A stretch of 64,000 nt of DNA, from assembly GCF_015674855.1 (NCBI RefSeq), contig NZ_JADMLG010000008.1:316365-380364 (forward strand), read 5' to 3'. The stretch is from Nocardia bovistercoris. Lineage in GTDB: Bacteria; Actinomycetota; Actinomycetes; Mycobacteriales; Mycobacteriaceae. This document shows positions 1-7,652 of this stretch, one piece after another. Below the pieces are notes generated by a model. That model ran no database searches. It had not been told where the DNA came from and saw nothing but the letters and a program-made list of their open reading frames with translations. The first letter of the stretch is position 1; every line of letters starts with the position of its first letter. The position numbers were made by a program, and so were the translations under genes.

Positions 1-1
1 G

Positions 2-415
2 TCCGGCATGTGGAAAGGCGTCCTCGCACGCGCGGCGCGCACCTTGCTCGAAGTCGACGCCGCTGTGTTCTCCACTGGCCTCGCGCTGACCGAGGATCTG
101 GAAGTGCGTTGGCCTCCCGCGTCGCGCGACAGCGTGACGGTACGGGCCGCGAACTGCGTCGCGCTCGACGCGTCCGGATCAGCGTCGCGCTGGTGGAGGG
201 TGCGGTACCTGAACCCCGACTACGACGAGATCGCGATTCGGGAAGAGGTCGACCGGATCGAGGCTGAGAAGGCGGTAGCCGACCCGTACGCGCTCGGCTC
301 CGACCAGCCCCCGACCCCCATCGCCCCGAACCCCGACCGCCCCGACAACGAGGACGACGAGGCGAACGAGGGTGACCAGCTCGACGACAGCGACGAATTC
401 GACGCTGCCGCATAA
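2..415 (+). CDS. Phage portal protein, C-terminal end (cut by window edge)
   Basis: The frame is already open at the first base, so this is the tail of a longer gene. The visible 137 or so residues end in an acidic, proline-rich stretch (PNPDRPDNEDDEANEGD) typical of the disordered tail of siphovirus portal proteins. The assignment rests mainly on position: it lies directly upstream of a MuF-like minor head protein, a scaffold and a major capsid gene, the place the portal occupies in HK97-type head modules. The portal ring sits at the capsid vertex and is the channel for DNA packaging. An ATG inside the frame at position 8 is probably just an internal methionine. Without the N-terminal part this cannot be shown by motif. 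Confidence 0.65.
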   Translation, partial: SGMWKGVLARAARTLLEVDAAVFSTGLALTEDLEVRWPPASRDSVTVRAANCVALDASGSASRWWRVRYLNPDYDEIAIREEVDRIEAEKAVADPYALGSDQPPTPIAPNPDRPDNEDDEANEGDQLDDSDEFDAAA

Positions 416-439
416 CAATCGAGACAGGCAGGCTCACCG

Positions 440-2227
440 ATGACATACGAGCCTGCCGCGATCGACGGAATACAGGACGCGGTCGCGCAGATGTACGCCG
501 ACGCCGAAGTGCAGCTACTCGCGCGAGTCGCTGCCGCGATTCAGAAGGGCATCGACACCCCGCAGTGGGTGACGACCCAACTCTCCGAGATCGCGCGCTT
601 GTCGACCGAAGCCCGCGGCTTTCTCCTCTCGTTGCAACCAGAGGTCGCGGCGCAGATCAACGCGGCTCTGATGTCGGCGCACGCTACAGGTGTCGCAGGC
701 GCGGACCAGGACGTGCCAGGGCCACCGTCGACGACACCCGCCCCCGTGGTATCGACCGAGGCCGTCGCCGCGCTCGCGGCCGAGACGGTCGCGGCGGTGG
801 CATCAACGAACACGCAGATCCTCCGGTCGACAGTGGACGCGTACCGAGATGTCGTCGCCGAGGTCTCCGGCCGCATAGTGACCGGTGTCGCCACTCGCCG
901 AGAGGTCACACAGCAAGCACTGGACAACTTCGCGGCACAGGGAATTCGGGGGTTCCGCGATAGCGCAGGCCGAAACTGGCGGATGGACACCTACGTCGAG
1001 ATGGCGGTGCGCACAGCCGCTCTGCGGGCGATGAAACAGGGCCACACCGACCGGCTGCGGCAACGCGGATACGACATCGTCGTAGTAACCGCGCACCCGC
1101 GACCAGCACCTCAGTGCGTGCCGTTCGAAGGCGAACTGCTGTCGCTGTCGGGCGCGACGCCGAACGGCCCGGTTGAGGCCGAGTCGCGGATGGACGGATT
1201 GCCCATCACGGCCACCGTGAAGGCGTCGATGCAGGAGGCCGAAGCGGCTGGACTGCATCACCCGAACTGCAAACACGGTCATTCGCTGTGGGTTCCCGGT
1301 GCGCCACGTCCCGAACTACCCCCGTACGACCCGCAGGACTACGTCGACGAACAGAAGCTTCGGCGGCTCGAACGCGGAGTGCGGCAGGCGAAGCGCGAAG
1401 AGGCCGCCGCGATCACCCCGACCGCGAAGGCGAAAGCCAAGGCGAAAGTGCGGGCGCGTCAGGAGGAGATACGCGACCACGTCGACCGAACCGGGGTTAC
1501 GCGGAGACGCAGCCGTGAACAGTTGCGCAACGGCGACGCGGACCGCGCGACCGAGTCGACGAAGTTGGTACGCAATCCGACACCAGAGCCGAAGACACCC
1601 GCCGCAGCGCCGAAGACACCGAAGCCCGCCCCCGGTCGCCCGCACAAGGGCCTCACGGACGACGAGCTGGACGACGCGATCGTGCAGGCGTGTGAAGCGG
1701 AACCGCTCGACTGGGATCTGATCGACGCACTCGAAGGCGAGTTCAAGCATCGCGAGATGCTAGAGGCCAAGCGCGCCGAGAAATGGGCAGGGTACGAGCG
1801 CGAGTACGACAGGCTGACCGCCGAGGGCATGGACCATGAGTCGGCGGTTGAAAAGGCATACGGCATCAGCGTGAAAACGCAGCGCCAGCAAGCGGCAGTC
1901 GCGTTCCTGCGCGACCAGGGCTATTCGGGGGAATCGTTCAACGACCTCGCCCGCCACGCCTTCAAAGACCAGGCGTACCAAGGCTGGTTGGCCGCTGAGG
2001 AAGAACTCAACGGCTACCTTCTGTCGAAGGCAGGCGAGCGCGCGGGCATCGACCCGCGAACCCTGTGGCACGGAAACGCCTCGACCGCTGAGAAATACGC
2101 GTCGGAGGAGTTGCGTGCATTCTGGGACCAGAACGGCCGCCCGACGCTCGACGAGTTCAAGGCCGACCTGCTAGACCCACAGTCGGCGACGCGGATGCGC
2201 AGCGCGAGAGGGGATTTCCTGCGATGA
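440..2227 (+). CDS. MuF-like phage minor head protein
   Basis: A 595-aa protein following the portal gene after 24 bases. The middle section (about residues 150-290) has the layout of phage minor capsid (Mu gpF/SPP1 gp7-like) proteins: a helical lead, then TAHPRPAPQCVPFEGELLSL and a closing HHPNCKHGHSLWVPG segment with the conserved His/Cys cluster. The remaining 300 residues are Lys/Arg/Ala-rich and helical and form an extension of unknown role. MuF proteins bind the portal and are packaged in the head; in some phages the extension carries an enzyme or toxin, but I recognise no such domain here. Its stop overlaps the start of the next small gene (ATGA), so the two are translationally coupled. 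Confidence 0.75.
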   Translation: MTYEPAAIDGIQDAVAQMYADAEVQLLARVAAAIQKGIDTPQWVTTQLSEIARLSTEARGFLLSLQPEVAAQINAALMSAHATGVAGADQDVPGPPSTTPAPVVSTEAVAALAAETVAAVASTNTQILRSTVDAYRDVVAEVSGRIVTGVATRREVTQQALDNFAAQGIRGFRDSAGRNWRMDTYVEMAVRTAALRAMKQGHTDRLRQRGYDIVVVTAHPRPAPQCVPFEGELLSLSGATPNGPVEAESRMDGLPITATVKASMQEAEAAGLHHPNCKHGHSLWVPGAPRPELPPYDPQDYVDEQKLRRLERGVRQAKREEAAAITPTAKAKAKAKVRARQEEIRDHVDRTGVTRRRSREQLRNGDADRATESTKLVRNPTPEPKTPAAAPKTPKPAPGRPHKGLTDDELDDAIVQACEAEPLDWDLIDALEGEFKHREMLEAKRAEKWAGYEREYDRLTAEGMDHESAVEKAYGISVKTQRQQAAVAFLRDQGYSGESFNDLARHAFKDQAYQGWLAAEEELNGYLLSKAGERAGIDPRTLWHGNASTAEKYASEELRAFWDQNGRPTLDEFKADLLDPQSATRMRSARGDFLR

Positions 2228-2397
2228 GTGCACGCGACATCGTCCGCGCCTACCAAGAAGGGTTGGCCGCCGCCGCTGACCCGGCAGCCGTCAACCCCTA
2301 CGTTCCAGCGGCCCCCGGCAGCCTCCGCGTGCTGCTCGCCCGCATGTGGCTACGTGGCCGCCTGAAACACGCGCTCGACGTCCCCGACACCGAGTAG
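2224..2397 (+). CDS. Small RMF/CrpP-like phage protein
   Basis: A 57-residue protein whose ATG overlaps the stop of the MuF-like gene (ATGA). The sequence MSARDIVRAYQEGLAAAADP, then VNPY, a PGSL turn and a basic W-x-R-G helix resembles the short RMF/CrpP-type proteins in which an A-Y-x-x-G helix is followed by NPY/PGS and an arginine-rich W..G segment. Ribosome modulation factor binds ribosomes in stationary phase; the role of phage homologues is not settled. The resemblance is from reading the motif pattern only. The gene is followed at once by a strong hairpin, so it ends a transcript segment. Confidence 0.55.
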   Translation: MSARDIVRAYQEGLAAAADPAAVNPYVPAAPGSLRVLLARMWLRGRLKHALDVPDTE

Positions 2398-2412
2398 CCA
2401 CCCACCGAACCG

Positions 2413-2443
2413 AAGGCCCGCAGCATCCGCGCTGCGGGCCTTT
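2413..2443 (+). terminator. Hairpin after the portal/MuF/RMF-like genes
   Basis: A perfect 12-bp stem (AAGGCCCGCAGC paired with GCTGCGGGCCTT) with a 6-base loop, followed by TTTC. It lies between the small coupled gene and the scaffold gene and may attenuate transcription there. Confidence 0.6.
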
Positions 2444-2485
2444 CTCATGCCCGCTGCGGGCATCAACCAGCACCCAGGAGAGCGC

Positions 2486-3277
2486 ATGTCCAAGTCCCTG
2501 CCCAGGCACCCCGATACCGGCCTGCTCGCCATCGGCGAAACCCGCCGTGGCCCGATCTGGCCGGTACTCGGCGGAAGCGGCGACGGCGACGGCAACACCG
2601 GAGACGCCCCGCCCGCCGACGGCACCGACAAACCCGAGGGCACCGACCCCGGCGACACCGGCAGCGCGGGCACCGGCACCGACCTCGGCAAGGGTGAGGC
2701 ACCGGCCGACGGCAGCGGCGCCAGAGAAACCGGCGACGACGACGCGAAGGTGAAGGAAGCCCGCGCCGAGTCGGCCCGGCAGGCCGCTGCCGCGAAGGCC
2801 GCCGAGAAGAAGCTCGAGGAAATGCGGGCCTCGGTCGGCAAGGCATTCGGGTTCGTCGACGACGACGCGAAAGACCCGGCGAAGCTGACCGCGAAGGTTG
2901 CCGCGACCGCGCAGGAAGCCCGCGAGGCGAAAACGGAGCTGGCTGTCTACAAGGCGGCTCCGAAAGACGTCGACGTCCAAGGGCTGCTCGACTCGCGTGC
3001 ATTCGCGCGGACCCTGCACGAACTCGATCCGGCTGCCGCCGATTTCGACCAGCAGTTGAAAGAGGCCGTCGCCGCAGCGGTGAAGGCGAATCCGCGGCTG
3101 AAGCTCACCGCGACCCCGGAACCGCCGAAGCCCCCCGCCCGGTCCGGCGCGGACACCGGAGCCGGGAAGGGCGAGCCGGGACAGCTCACCTACGAGCAGT
3201 ACAAGGCGCTCTCGCCCAGCGAGCGGATGAAGGCGACCAAGGAAGGCCGCGCGAACCAAATCCTCGGCCGCAAGTAA
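2486..3277 (+). CDS. Capsid scaffolding protein
   Basis: A 263-aa protein just upstream of the major capsid gene. The ATG at 2486 follows CAGGAGAG at good spacing and is preferred to an upstream ATG at 2447 inside the terminator flank. After a short N-terminal segment (PRHPDTGLLAIGETRRGPIW) comes a Gly/Asp/Thr-rich linker (residues 35-80), then a long charged alpha-helical, probably coiled-coil region (EARAESARQAAAAKAAEKKL, roughly residues 90-175) and a C-terminal Lys-rich end. This acidic-linker plus coiled-coil build and the position are those of siphovirus scaffolds, which guide assembly of the capsid shell and leave before DNA packaging. Confidence 0.8.
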   Translation: MSKSLPRHPDTGLLAIGETRRGPIWPVLGGSGDGDGNTGDAPPADGTDKPEGTDPGDTGSAGTGTDLGKGEAPADGSGARETGDDDAKVKEARAESARQAAAAKAAEKKLEEMRASVGKAFGFVDDDAKDPAKLTAKVAATAQEAREAKTELAVYKAAPKDVDVQGLLDSRAFARTLHELDPAAADFDQQLKEAVAAAVKANPRLKLTATPEPPKPPARSGADTGAGKGEPGQLTYEQYKALSPSERMKATKEGRANQILGRK

Positions 3278-3312
3278 TCCACCCCCACCACCACCGAAAT
3301 AGGTAGGCAGTC

Positions 3313-4203
3313 ATGGCTATTGGCTTCGTTCCCGAATTCTGGGCCGATCAGGTTCAGGTGCCCTACGACAACGCGCTGATCTTCGGTCAGCCCAAGGTCG
3401 CGAACCGCAACTACGAGGGACAGATTCAGGAGCAGGGCGACACCGTGCACGTGTCGTCCATCGGCGCACCCGACGTCCGTCCATACAACAAGAACACGGA
3501 CATGACCACCGATCAGCTCTCCGACTCGGCCGACGCGATGGTCATCGACCAGGGCGAGTACTTCAGCTTCTACGTCAACGACGTCGAGAAGGTGCAGGCC
3601 GCTGCGAACTTCGACGATCCGGCCTTGGCCCAAGCCGGTGAGAAGTTGCAGAACGCCGCCGACCTGTATGCCTACGGCCTGCTGAAGGCGGGCGTTCTCG
3701 CCGCGAACAAGCTCGGCCGCGTCACCGTGGTCGACGCCAAGCCGGACAAGGCGACCACCGGCCAGACGGACATCTACACCGTCCTGGTCAAGCTGCGCGA
3801 GAAGCTGGACCGCAAGTCGGTCCCGAAGCTCGGCCGCTACGCTGCGCTGTCGCCCGAACTGGTGTCGCCGCTGCTGCTCGACGAACGATTCATCCACGCC
3901 GACAAGCTCGGCCAGGCCGGTCCGCTGCTCAACGGTCAGGTCGGTCGCGTCGCCGGATTCGACATCTTGGAGTCGAACAACGTCAACAAGGTCGGCGGCG
4001 CGGGCGCGGACAAGGACGACTACGTGATGGTCGCGGGCGTGAACGCGGCGCTGTCGTTCGCGAACCAGATCAGCAAGGTCGAGCGTCTGCGCGCTCAGGG
4101 CCGGTTCGCCGACATCGTGCGCGGCCTGAACATCTACGGCGGCAAGATCTTCCGCCCGGAGGCCCTGGCGTCGGCGTCGGTGCTGCTCGCCCCGCCCGCC
4201 TGA
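3313..4203 (+). CDS. Major capsid protein
   Basis: A 296-aa protein starting MAIGFVPEFWADQVQVPYDN, following the scaffold gene by 35 bases with a weak purine-rich RBS (AGGTAGG). The opening pattern, the GDTVHVSSIGAP segment and the long helix around EKLQNAADLYAYG match P22-coat/HK97-fold capsid proteins of actinobacterial siphoviruses. It forms the icosahedral shell. The length is right for a capsid protein with no large insertion and I see no protease-cleaved delta domain, which fits with a separate scaffold gene. A strong GC hairpin follows. Confidence 0.88.
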   Translation: MAIGFVPEFWADQVQVPYDNALIFGQPKVANRNYEGQIQEQGDTVHVSSIGAPDVRPYNKNTDMTTDQLSDSADAMVIDQGEYFSFYVNDVEKVQAAANFDDPALAQAGEKLQNAADLYAYGLLKAGVLAANKLGRVTVVDAKPDKATTGQTDIYTVLVKLREKLDRKSVPKLGRYAALSPELVSPLLLDERFIHADKLGQAGPLLNGQVGRVAGFDILESNNVNKVGGAGADKDDYVMVAGVNAALSFANQISKVERLRAQGRFADIVRGLNIYGGKIFRPEALASASVLLAPPA

Positions 4204-4219
4204 TCCATTCCCCCCCTGT

Positions 4220-4251
4220 GACCGCACCCCGCCGCCCGGTGGGGTGCGGTC
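4220..4251 (+). terminator. Hairpin after the capsid gene
   Basis: An 11-bp perfect stem (GACCGCACCCC with GGGGTGCGGTC) with a 10-base loop directly after the capsid stop. There is no U tract, so it may be a partial terminator or an mRNA stabiliser for the abundant capsid transcript. Confidence 0.5.
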
Positions 4252-4275
4252 GCCTCGCTTCTAGGAGAAGCCCCC

Positions 4276-4704
4276 GTGCTCACCTACGCCACTGTCGAGC
4301 AGTTGGCCGGTCACGTCTCGGCCGCCCAGCTCGACAAACTCGACGACGGCGACGACGTCCGATACATCGAGGCCGCTTCTGTCCTTGTGCGCCGCGCCAC
4401 CAAGAACGATCAGTACGAGGCGACCCCCGCCGGACTGCCAACCGATCCGGTCCTGTCGGAGGCGCTGACGACCGCGACCTGTTGGCAGGTGCGTCAGTGG
4501 ATTGCGTTGAGCGTCAACCCGCTCGCGGGCGCAGCGGGCGTCAAACCAGCCGCGTCTTCTGCGTCGGTCAATGGCGCGTCGGTCGCCTACGACGTCGCCG
4601 CGTCATCGGCCGCCCGCGCGGATAGCGCCACGTCACTATGCGACGCGTCGCGTGACGTACTGCGTGACGTGGGCCTCGCGTCGGCTGCGGTCGGACGCGC
4701 ATGA
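4276..4704 (+). CDS. Head-tail adaptor (connector) protein
   Basis: A 142-aa protein with a GTG start preceded by AGGAGAAG. It is largely helical (YATVEQLAGHVSAAQLDKLD ... ATCWQVRQWIALS), as expected of gp6/gp15-type head-tail adaptors that bind the portal ring. Function is inferred from gene order: it is the first gene after the capsid and begins a coupled run of four small genes that overlap by ATGA or GTGA or lie within about 10 bases. Specific sequence hallmarks are weak in this family. Confidence 0.65.
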   Translation: MLTYATVEQLAGHVSAAQLDKLDDGDDVRYIEAASVLVRRATKNDQYEATPAGLPTDPVLSEALTTATCWQVRQWIALSVNPLAGAAGVKPAASSASVNGASVAYDVAASSAARADSATSLCDASRDVLRDVGLASAAVGRA

Positions 4705-5018
4705 CTGACCCGTTGGCGCAGTTCTGGGTCCACGACGTCATCGTCGAAAGGTTCGCGGGCACTGCCGCGTTCGGCCCGCTGTTCGACGCGCCGACGGTTG
4801 AGCACTGCAACGTCGCGGAACGCAGTCAGGTGGTGCGCGACAGCTCCGGCGTCGAAGTCGTCACATCGGCGAGCGTCGCGTTCCCCGTGAGCCTCGATCC
4901 GATACCGCTGGAGTCACGCGTCACGCTCCCTACAGGTCGGGTGACGCGCGTCGTCACCGCGTCGGCGTCTGACCTCGGCACGCCGTTCCCCGACACCCTC
5001 GTCATCCAGCTCGCATAG
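4701..5018 (+). CDS. Head closure (stopper) protein
   Basis: A 105-aa, beta-rich protein overlapping the adaptor gene by ATGA. The beta-strand pattern VTSASVAFPVSLDPIPLESR followed by TLPTGRVTRVV suits the small barrel of SPP1 gp16-like stopper proteins, which close the portal channel after packaging. The call relies on size, fold impression and position as second gene of the connector set. Confidence 0.55.
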   Translation: MTDPLAQFWVHDVIVERFAGTAAFGPLFDAPTVEHCNVAERSQVVRDSSGVEVVTSASVAFPVSLDPIPLESRVTLPTGRVTRVVTASASDLGTPFPDTLVIQLA

Positions 5019-5028
5019 GAGACATCCG

Positions 5029-5367
5029 ATGGCAGTATCCGCGCACTGGAACGGCGGCGACTTCGCAGACCTGGTCGCCGAGGGCGTCGAAGAGGGACTG
5101 TTCGAGTCGGGGGAAACGCTGCTCGCCCAGTCGAACGCGCTGGTCCCGATCGACGAGGGCATCTTGCAGAACAGCGGCACCAACGAGGTCGCCGACGGCG
5201 TCGCCCGCGTCGGCTACAACACGCCGTACGCGCTACGTCAGCACGAAGACCTCACGCTCCGGCACGACAACGGACGTGAAGCGAAGTTCCTCGAAAAGCC
5301 GCTCAACGCATTCGGGCCGGAACTCGAAACGATCATCGCCTCGGCTATCGCCCGGCGGCTGACGTGA
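5029..5367 (+). CDS. Minor capsid/tail-completion protein (HK97 gp10-like)
   Basis: A 112-aa protein preceded by TAGGAGAC. It contains the familiar run ALVPIDEGILQNSGTNEV followed by the Y-A-x-x-Q-H-E segment (YNTPYALRQHEDLTLRH), which is characteristic of gp10-type and minor capsid 2 proteins that help join head and tail. Its stop overlaps the GTG of the next gene by GTGA, so the pair is translationally coupled. Confidence 0.7.
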   Translation: MAVSAHWNGGDFADLVAEGVEEGLFESGETLLAQSNALVPIDEGILQNSGTNEVADGVARVGYNTPYALRQHEDLTLRHDNGREAKFLEKPLNAFGPELETIIASAIARRLT

Positions 5368-5804
5368 TCGACGCGACCGAGTTCGTCGAAGCCCTCGCCC
5401 GATATCTCGACGCGTCAGGGCTCGCCCGCTACGTCGCGTCGGGTGCGTACCCGCCCGGTGACGCGTGCGCCGTGACGTTCGCGGGCCTACCGACCTCGCC
5501 AGACGCGGCGGTCGCGCTCACGGTGTACGACGAGCAGTACGGACGCGACGACCACAACCCCGACGTGTTCGTCCAGATGCGTTGGCGCACCGCAGGAACC
5601 GACCCGCGCACCACCGACAGCGTCGCCGACGCAGCGCGTCGTCTGCTGCACGACGCGACGCACGTCCAGCTCCCGGACGGGCCGCGCGTCCTGCTCTGCC
5701 GTCGACGAATTCGTGGCGGCACCACACCGGACAGCAACAGCCGCTACGAGCGCGCCGACTCGTACGTCTTCACCCTCAATCCAGCCCCAGGAGGCACACC
5801 ATGA
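5364..5804 (+). CDS. Tail terminator protein
   Basis: A 146-aa protein with GTG start inside the preceding stop codon region. It has the alternating strand and helix layout of tail terminator/minor capsid 3 proteins: an N-terminal helix (TEFVEALARYL), a central VALTVYDEQY and VFVQMRWRT strand pair, then ARRLLHDATHVQL. Such proteins form the ring that ends tail-tube growth and docks the tail to the head. It overlaps the tail tube gene by ATGA. Confidence 0.65.
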   Translation: MIDATEFVEALARYLDASGLARYVASGAYPPGDACAVTFAGLPTSPDAAVALTVYDEQYGRDDHNPDVFVQMRWRTAGTDPRTTDSVADAARRLLHDATHVQLPDGPRVLLCRRRIRGGTTPDSNSRYERADSYVFTLNPAPGGTP

Positions 5805-6577
5805 CCGCTCCCGCACCCCTTCAGGCCCCGGACTCGTCGACACTGGCGACCGCGCTGGCCCGCGACTACGCGGTGCAGATCGACGTCGCCTACGGCACCG
5901 GCTCGGCACCCGAATGGGTGTTCGTCATGGGCCTCAACAAGGTGTCGCCGACACAGGACATCACCATGCAGGACGACGGCGATATCCACTCCGGTGGCCG
6001 AAAGTCCCAGATCGCGACCGCGATCGGCGAGAACCTGGAACTCGCGGGCCTGCGCAAGGGCGAACGCAGCCCCGCCTATGTCCCGGACCCCGGCATCGAG
6101 CAACTGCGCAAGCACGGCTCGAAGATCGGATACGAGAACATCGCGCACGTGCGCTACTGGCGCACGGACGAAATCGACGAGGCCAAGGAAGGCTACTTCG
6201 CTGTCGCGTTCGTTGGCTCGGCCGACGACAAAGAGGGCCTGTACGGCTGGACGGCCACCCTGACCGGTCGCGGGCAGCACAAGGACATTGTCAAGCCGCT
6301 CACCCCGATCGTGAAGACGTTCACCCTCCCGGCTGGGACCACGTCGGGCACCTGGACCATCACCGTCGACGGACAGACTGCGTCGGCACTCACCCACACC
6401 ATCACCCTGGCCGCGCTCAAGACGGCGCTGGAAGGGCTGTCGACCGTTGGCACCGGTAACGCGACCGTGACCGGCACACCCGGCACCGCCTACACCGTCA
6501 CCCTGCCCGGCACGGTGCTGGTCGTCTCGGCATCCGGTTCGGGGCTCACTCCGGCCGGCACTGTCGTCGTCTCCTGA
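5801..6577 (+). CDS. Major tail (tube) protein
   Basis: A 258-aa protein whose ATG overlaps the previous stop and follows AGGAGG. Residues 1-165 read as a tail-tube domain, with GLNKVSPTQDITMQDDGD near the start and a glycine-rich ending (YGWTATLTGRG). Residues 170-258 form a separate Thr/Ser/Val-rich beta domain (TFTLPAGTTSGTWTITVDGQ) resembling the Ig-like decoration found at the C-terminus of many siphovirus tube proteins. It polymerises into the tail tube around the tape measure. Position before the tail-assembly chaperones is canonical. Confidence 0.82.
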   Translation: MTAPAPLQAPDSSTLATALARDYAVQIDVAYGTGSAPEWVFVMGLNKVSPTQDITMQDDGDIHSGGRKSQIATAIGENLELAGLRKGERSPAYVPDPGIEQLRKHGSKIGYENIAHVRYWRTDEIDEAKEGYFAVAFVGSADDKEGLYGWTATLTGRGQHKDIVKPLTPIVKTFTLPAGTTSGTWTITVDGQTASALTHTITLAALKTALEGLSTVGTGNATVTGTPGTAYTVTLPGTVLVVSASGSGLTPAGTVVVS

Positions 6578-6594
6578 CCGGAAAGGCCGCGCAT

Positions 6595-7245
6595 ATGGAC
6601 GATTACGAGTCCTGGGCCGACCCGGACCTGTGTCTGCCGGTGCGCGGCCACGTGATCCGCGTCAAGTCGCCGACCGCAGCGGAAGGGCTGCGGCTGCGAC
6701 GGCTGATGCTCGACGTTGACGCGGTCACCGACGCGGACGAGCAACGCGAAGTGCGTCGTATCCTCGGCGACGCATGGCACGCGTTCGACGCATTGCGCGT
6801 CGACGAGACAGCGAGGCAACTGGTCGGACGTACCGCGCTGCTGCACTTCGGTCAGTCGCCCGATGCCGCTGCCGCCTACTGGAACGGCGACCGGCACTCA
6901 ACCGACGCAGCGCCGACCGATCCGTCAGCACCCGGATTCCTGGGGCCAGACGACCCCGGAGGCGGGCCTGTGATCGCGGGCGGTATGCGGGCATGGTTCA
7001 ACCCTCCCGCGATGGCTCCGCGTCACGCGCCCGGCGCATCCGATGACGCACCCCGCATGTCCTGGCGGGACGTATTCGCGTGCTGGCCTGACATCGAACT
7101 CGACCTGCACACGGAGTTCGGCGTCGACGTCGATTCGGGCGTGCTCGATCAACGGCCCTGGCGATGGCTGGAGGTCCGTATCCGGGCGCTCGCCACCACG
7201 CCGCGAACTCGCCTGTACCGCTCCATTTTTCCCCCCACTTCATGA
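6595..7245 (+). CDS. Tail assembly chaperone, long form (G plus T regions in one frame)
   Basis: A 216-aa protein. Residues 1-100 are a G-type chaperone domain (DPDLCLPVRGHVIRVKSPT ... GRTALLHFG), a Gly/Pro linker follows, and residues 145-216 (MSWRDVFACWPDIELDLHTE ... QRPWRWLEVRIRAL) look like the T extension that most siphoviruses make by a -1 ribosomal frameshift. Here both parts are in one continuous frame. The next gene is a paralogue of the G part only. Chaperones of this kind coat the tape measure during tail assembly. The ATGA overlap with the next gene couples their translation. Confidence 0.78.
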   Translation: MDDYESWADPDLCLPVRGHVIRVKSPTAAEGLRLRRLMLDVDAVTDADEQREVRRILGDAWHAFDALRVDETARQLVGRTALLHFGQSPDAAAAYWNGDRHSTDAAPTDPSAPGFLGPDDPGGGPVIAGGMRAWFNPPAMAPRHAPGASDDAPRMSWRDVFACWPDIELDLHTEFGVDVDSGVLDQRPWRWLEVRIRALATTPRTRLYRSIFPPTS

Positions 7246-7637
7246 GGAATGCCGTGGCCCCGTATCGCGAATTGACCGAGTTCTACGACCCTGACCTCCT
7301 GCTGCCGATCGGCGGTGTCGTCTACAGGGTCAAATGCCCGACCATCGGCGAGGCCGACCGGCTGCGGCGGCTCATCGTCGACGACAGCGTCACCTCTGAC
7401 CAGGAACTCGAGGAGATCATCAAGATTCTTGGTCCGGTCCGTGACGAGATGGCTGCCAATGGCGTGCGCGACACGATGGCGCTCCACGCGGGCCGCACTG
7501 CCCTCCTGCATTTCGGTGGCACTCCGAGCCTCGGCCGGGCGAACTGGCAACTCGGTCAACTCGGCGACCTCCTCGACATGCAATCAATTCTCGACGCAGC
7601 CGGTGTCAACACCTCTCCGGAGGCCGCTGCCGACTGA
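7242..7637 (+). CDS. Tail assembly chaperone, short form (G only)
   Basis: A 131-aa paralogue of the preceding gene; its ATG lies in the ATGA overlap. It shares DPDLLLPIGGVVYRVKCPT with DPDLCLPVRGHVIRVKSPT, LRRLIV with LRRLML, and GRTALLHFG exactly, at the same spacing. It has no T-like extension and I see no clear slippery heptamer near its end. It sits directly before the tape measure gene, the normal place of the chaperone. Role by family: binds the tape measure to keep it soluble during tail assembly. Confidence 0.75.
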   Translation: MRNAVAPYRELTEFYDPDLLLPIGGVVYRVKCPTIGEADRLRRLIVDDSVTSDQELEEIIKILGPVRDEMAANGVRDTMALHAGRTALLHFGGTPSLGRANWQLGQLGDLLDMQSILDAAGVNTSPEAAAD

Positions 7638-7652
7638 CCTACGGAGACGCAC

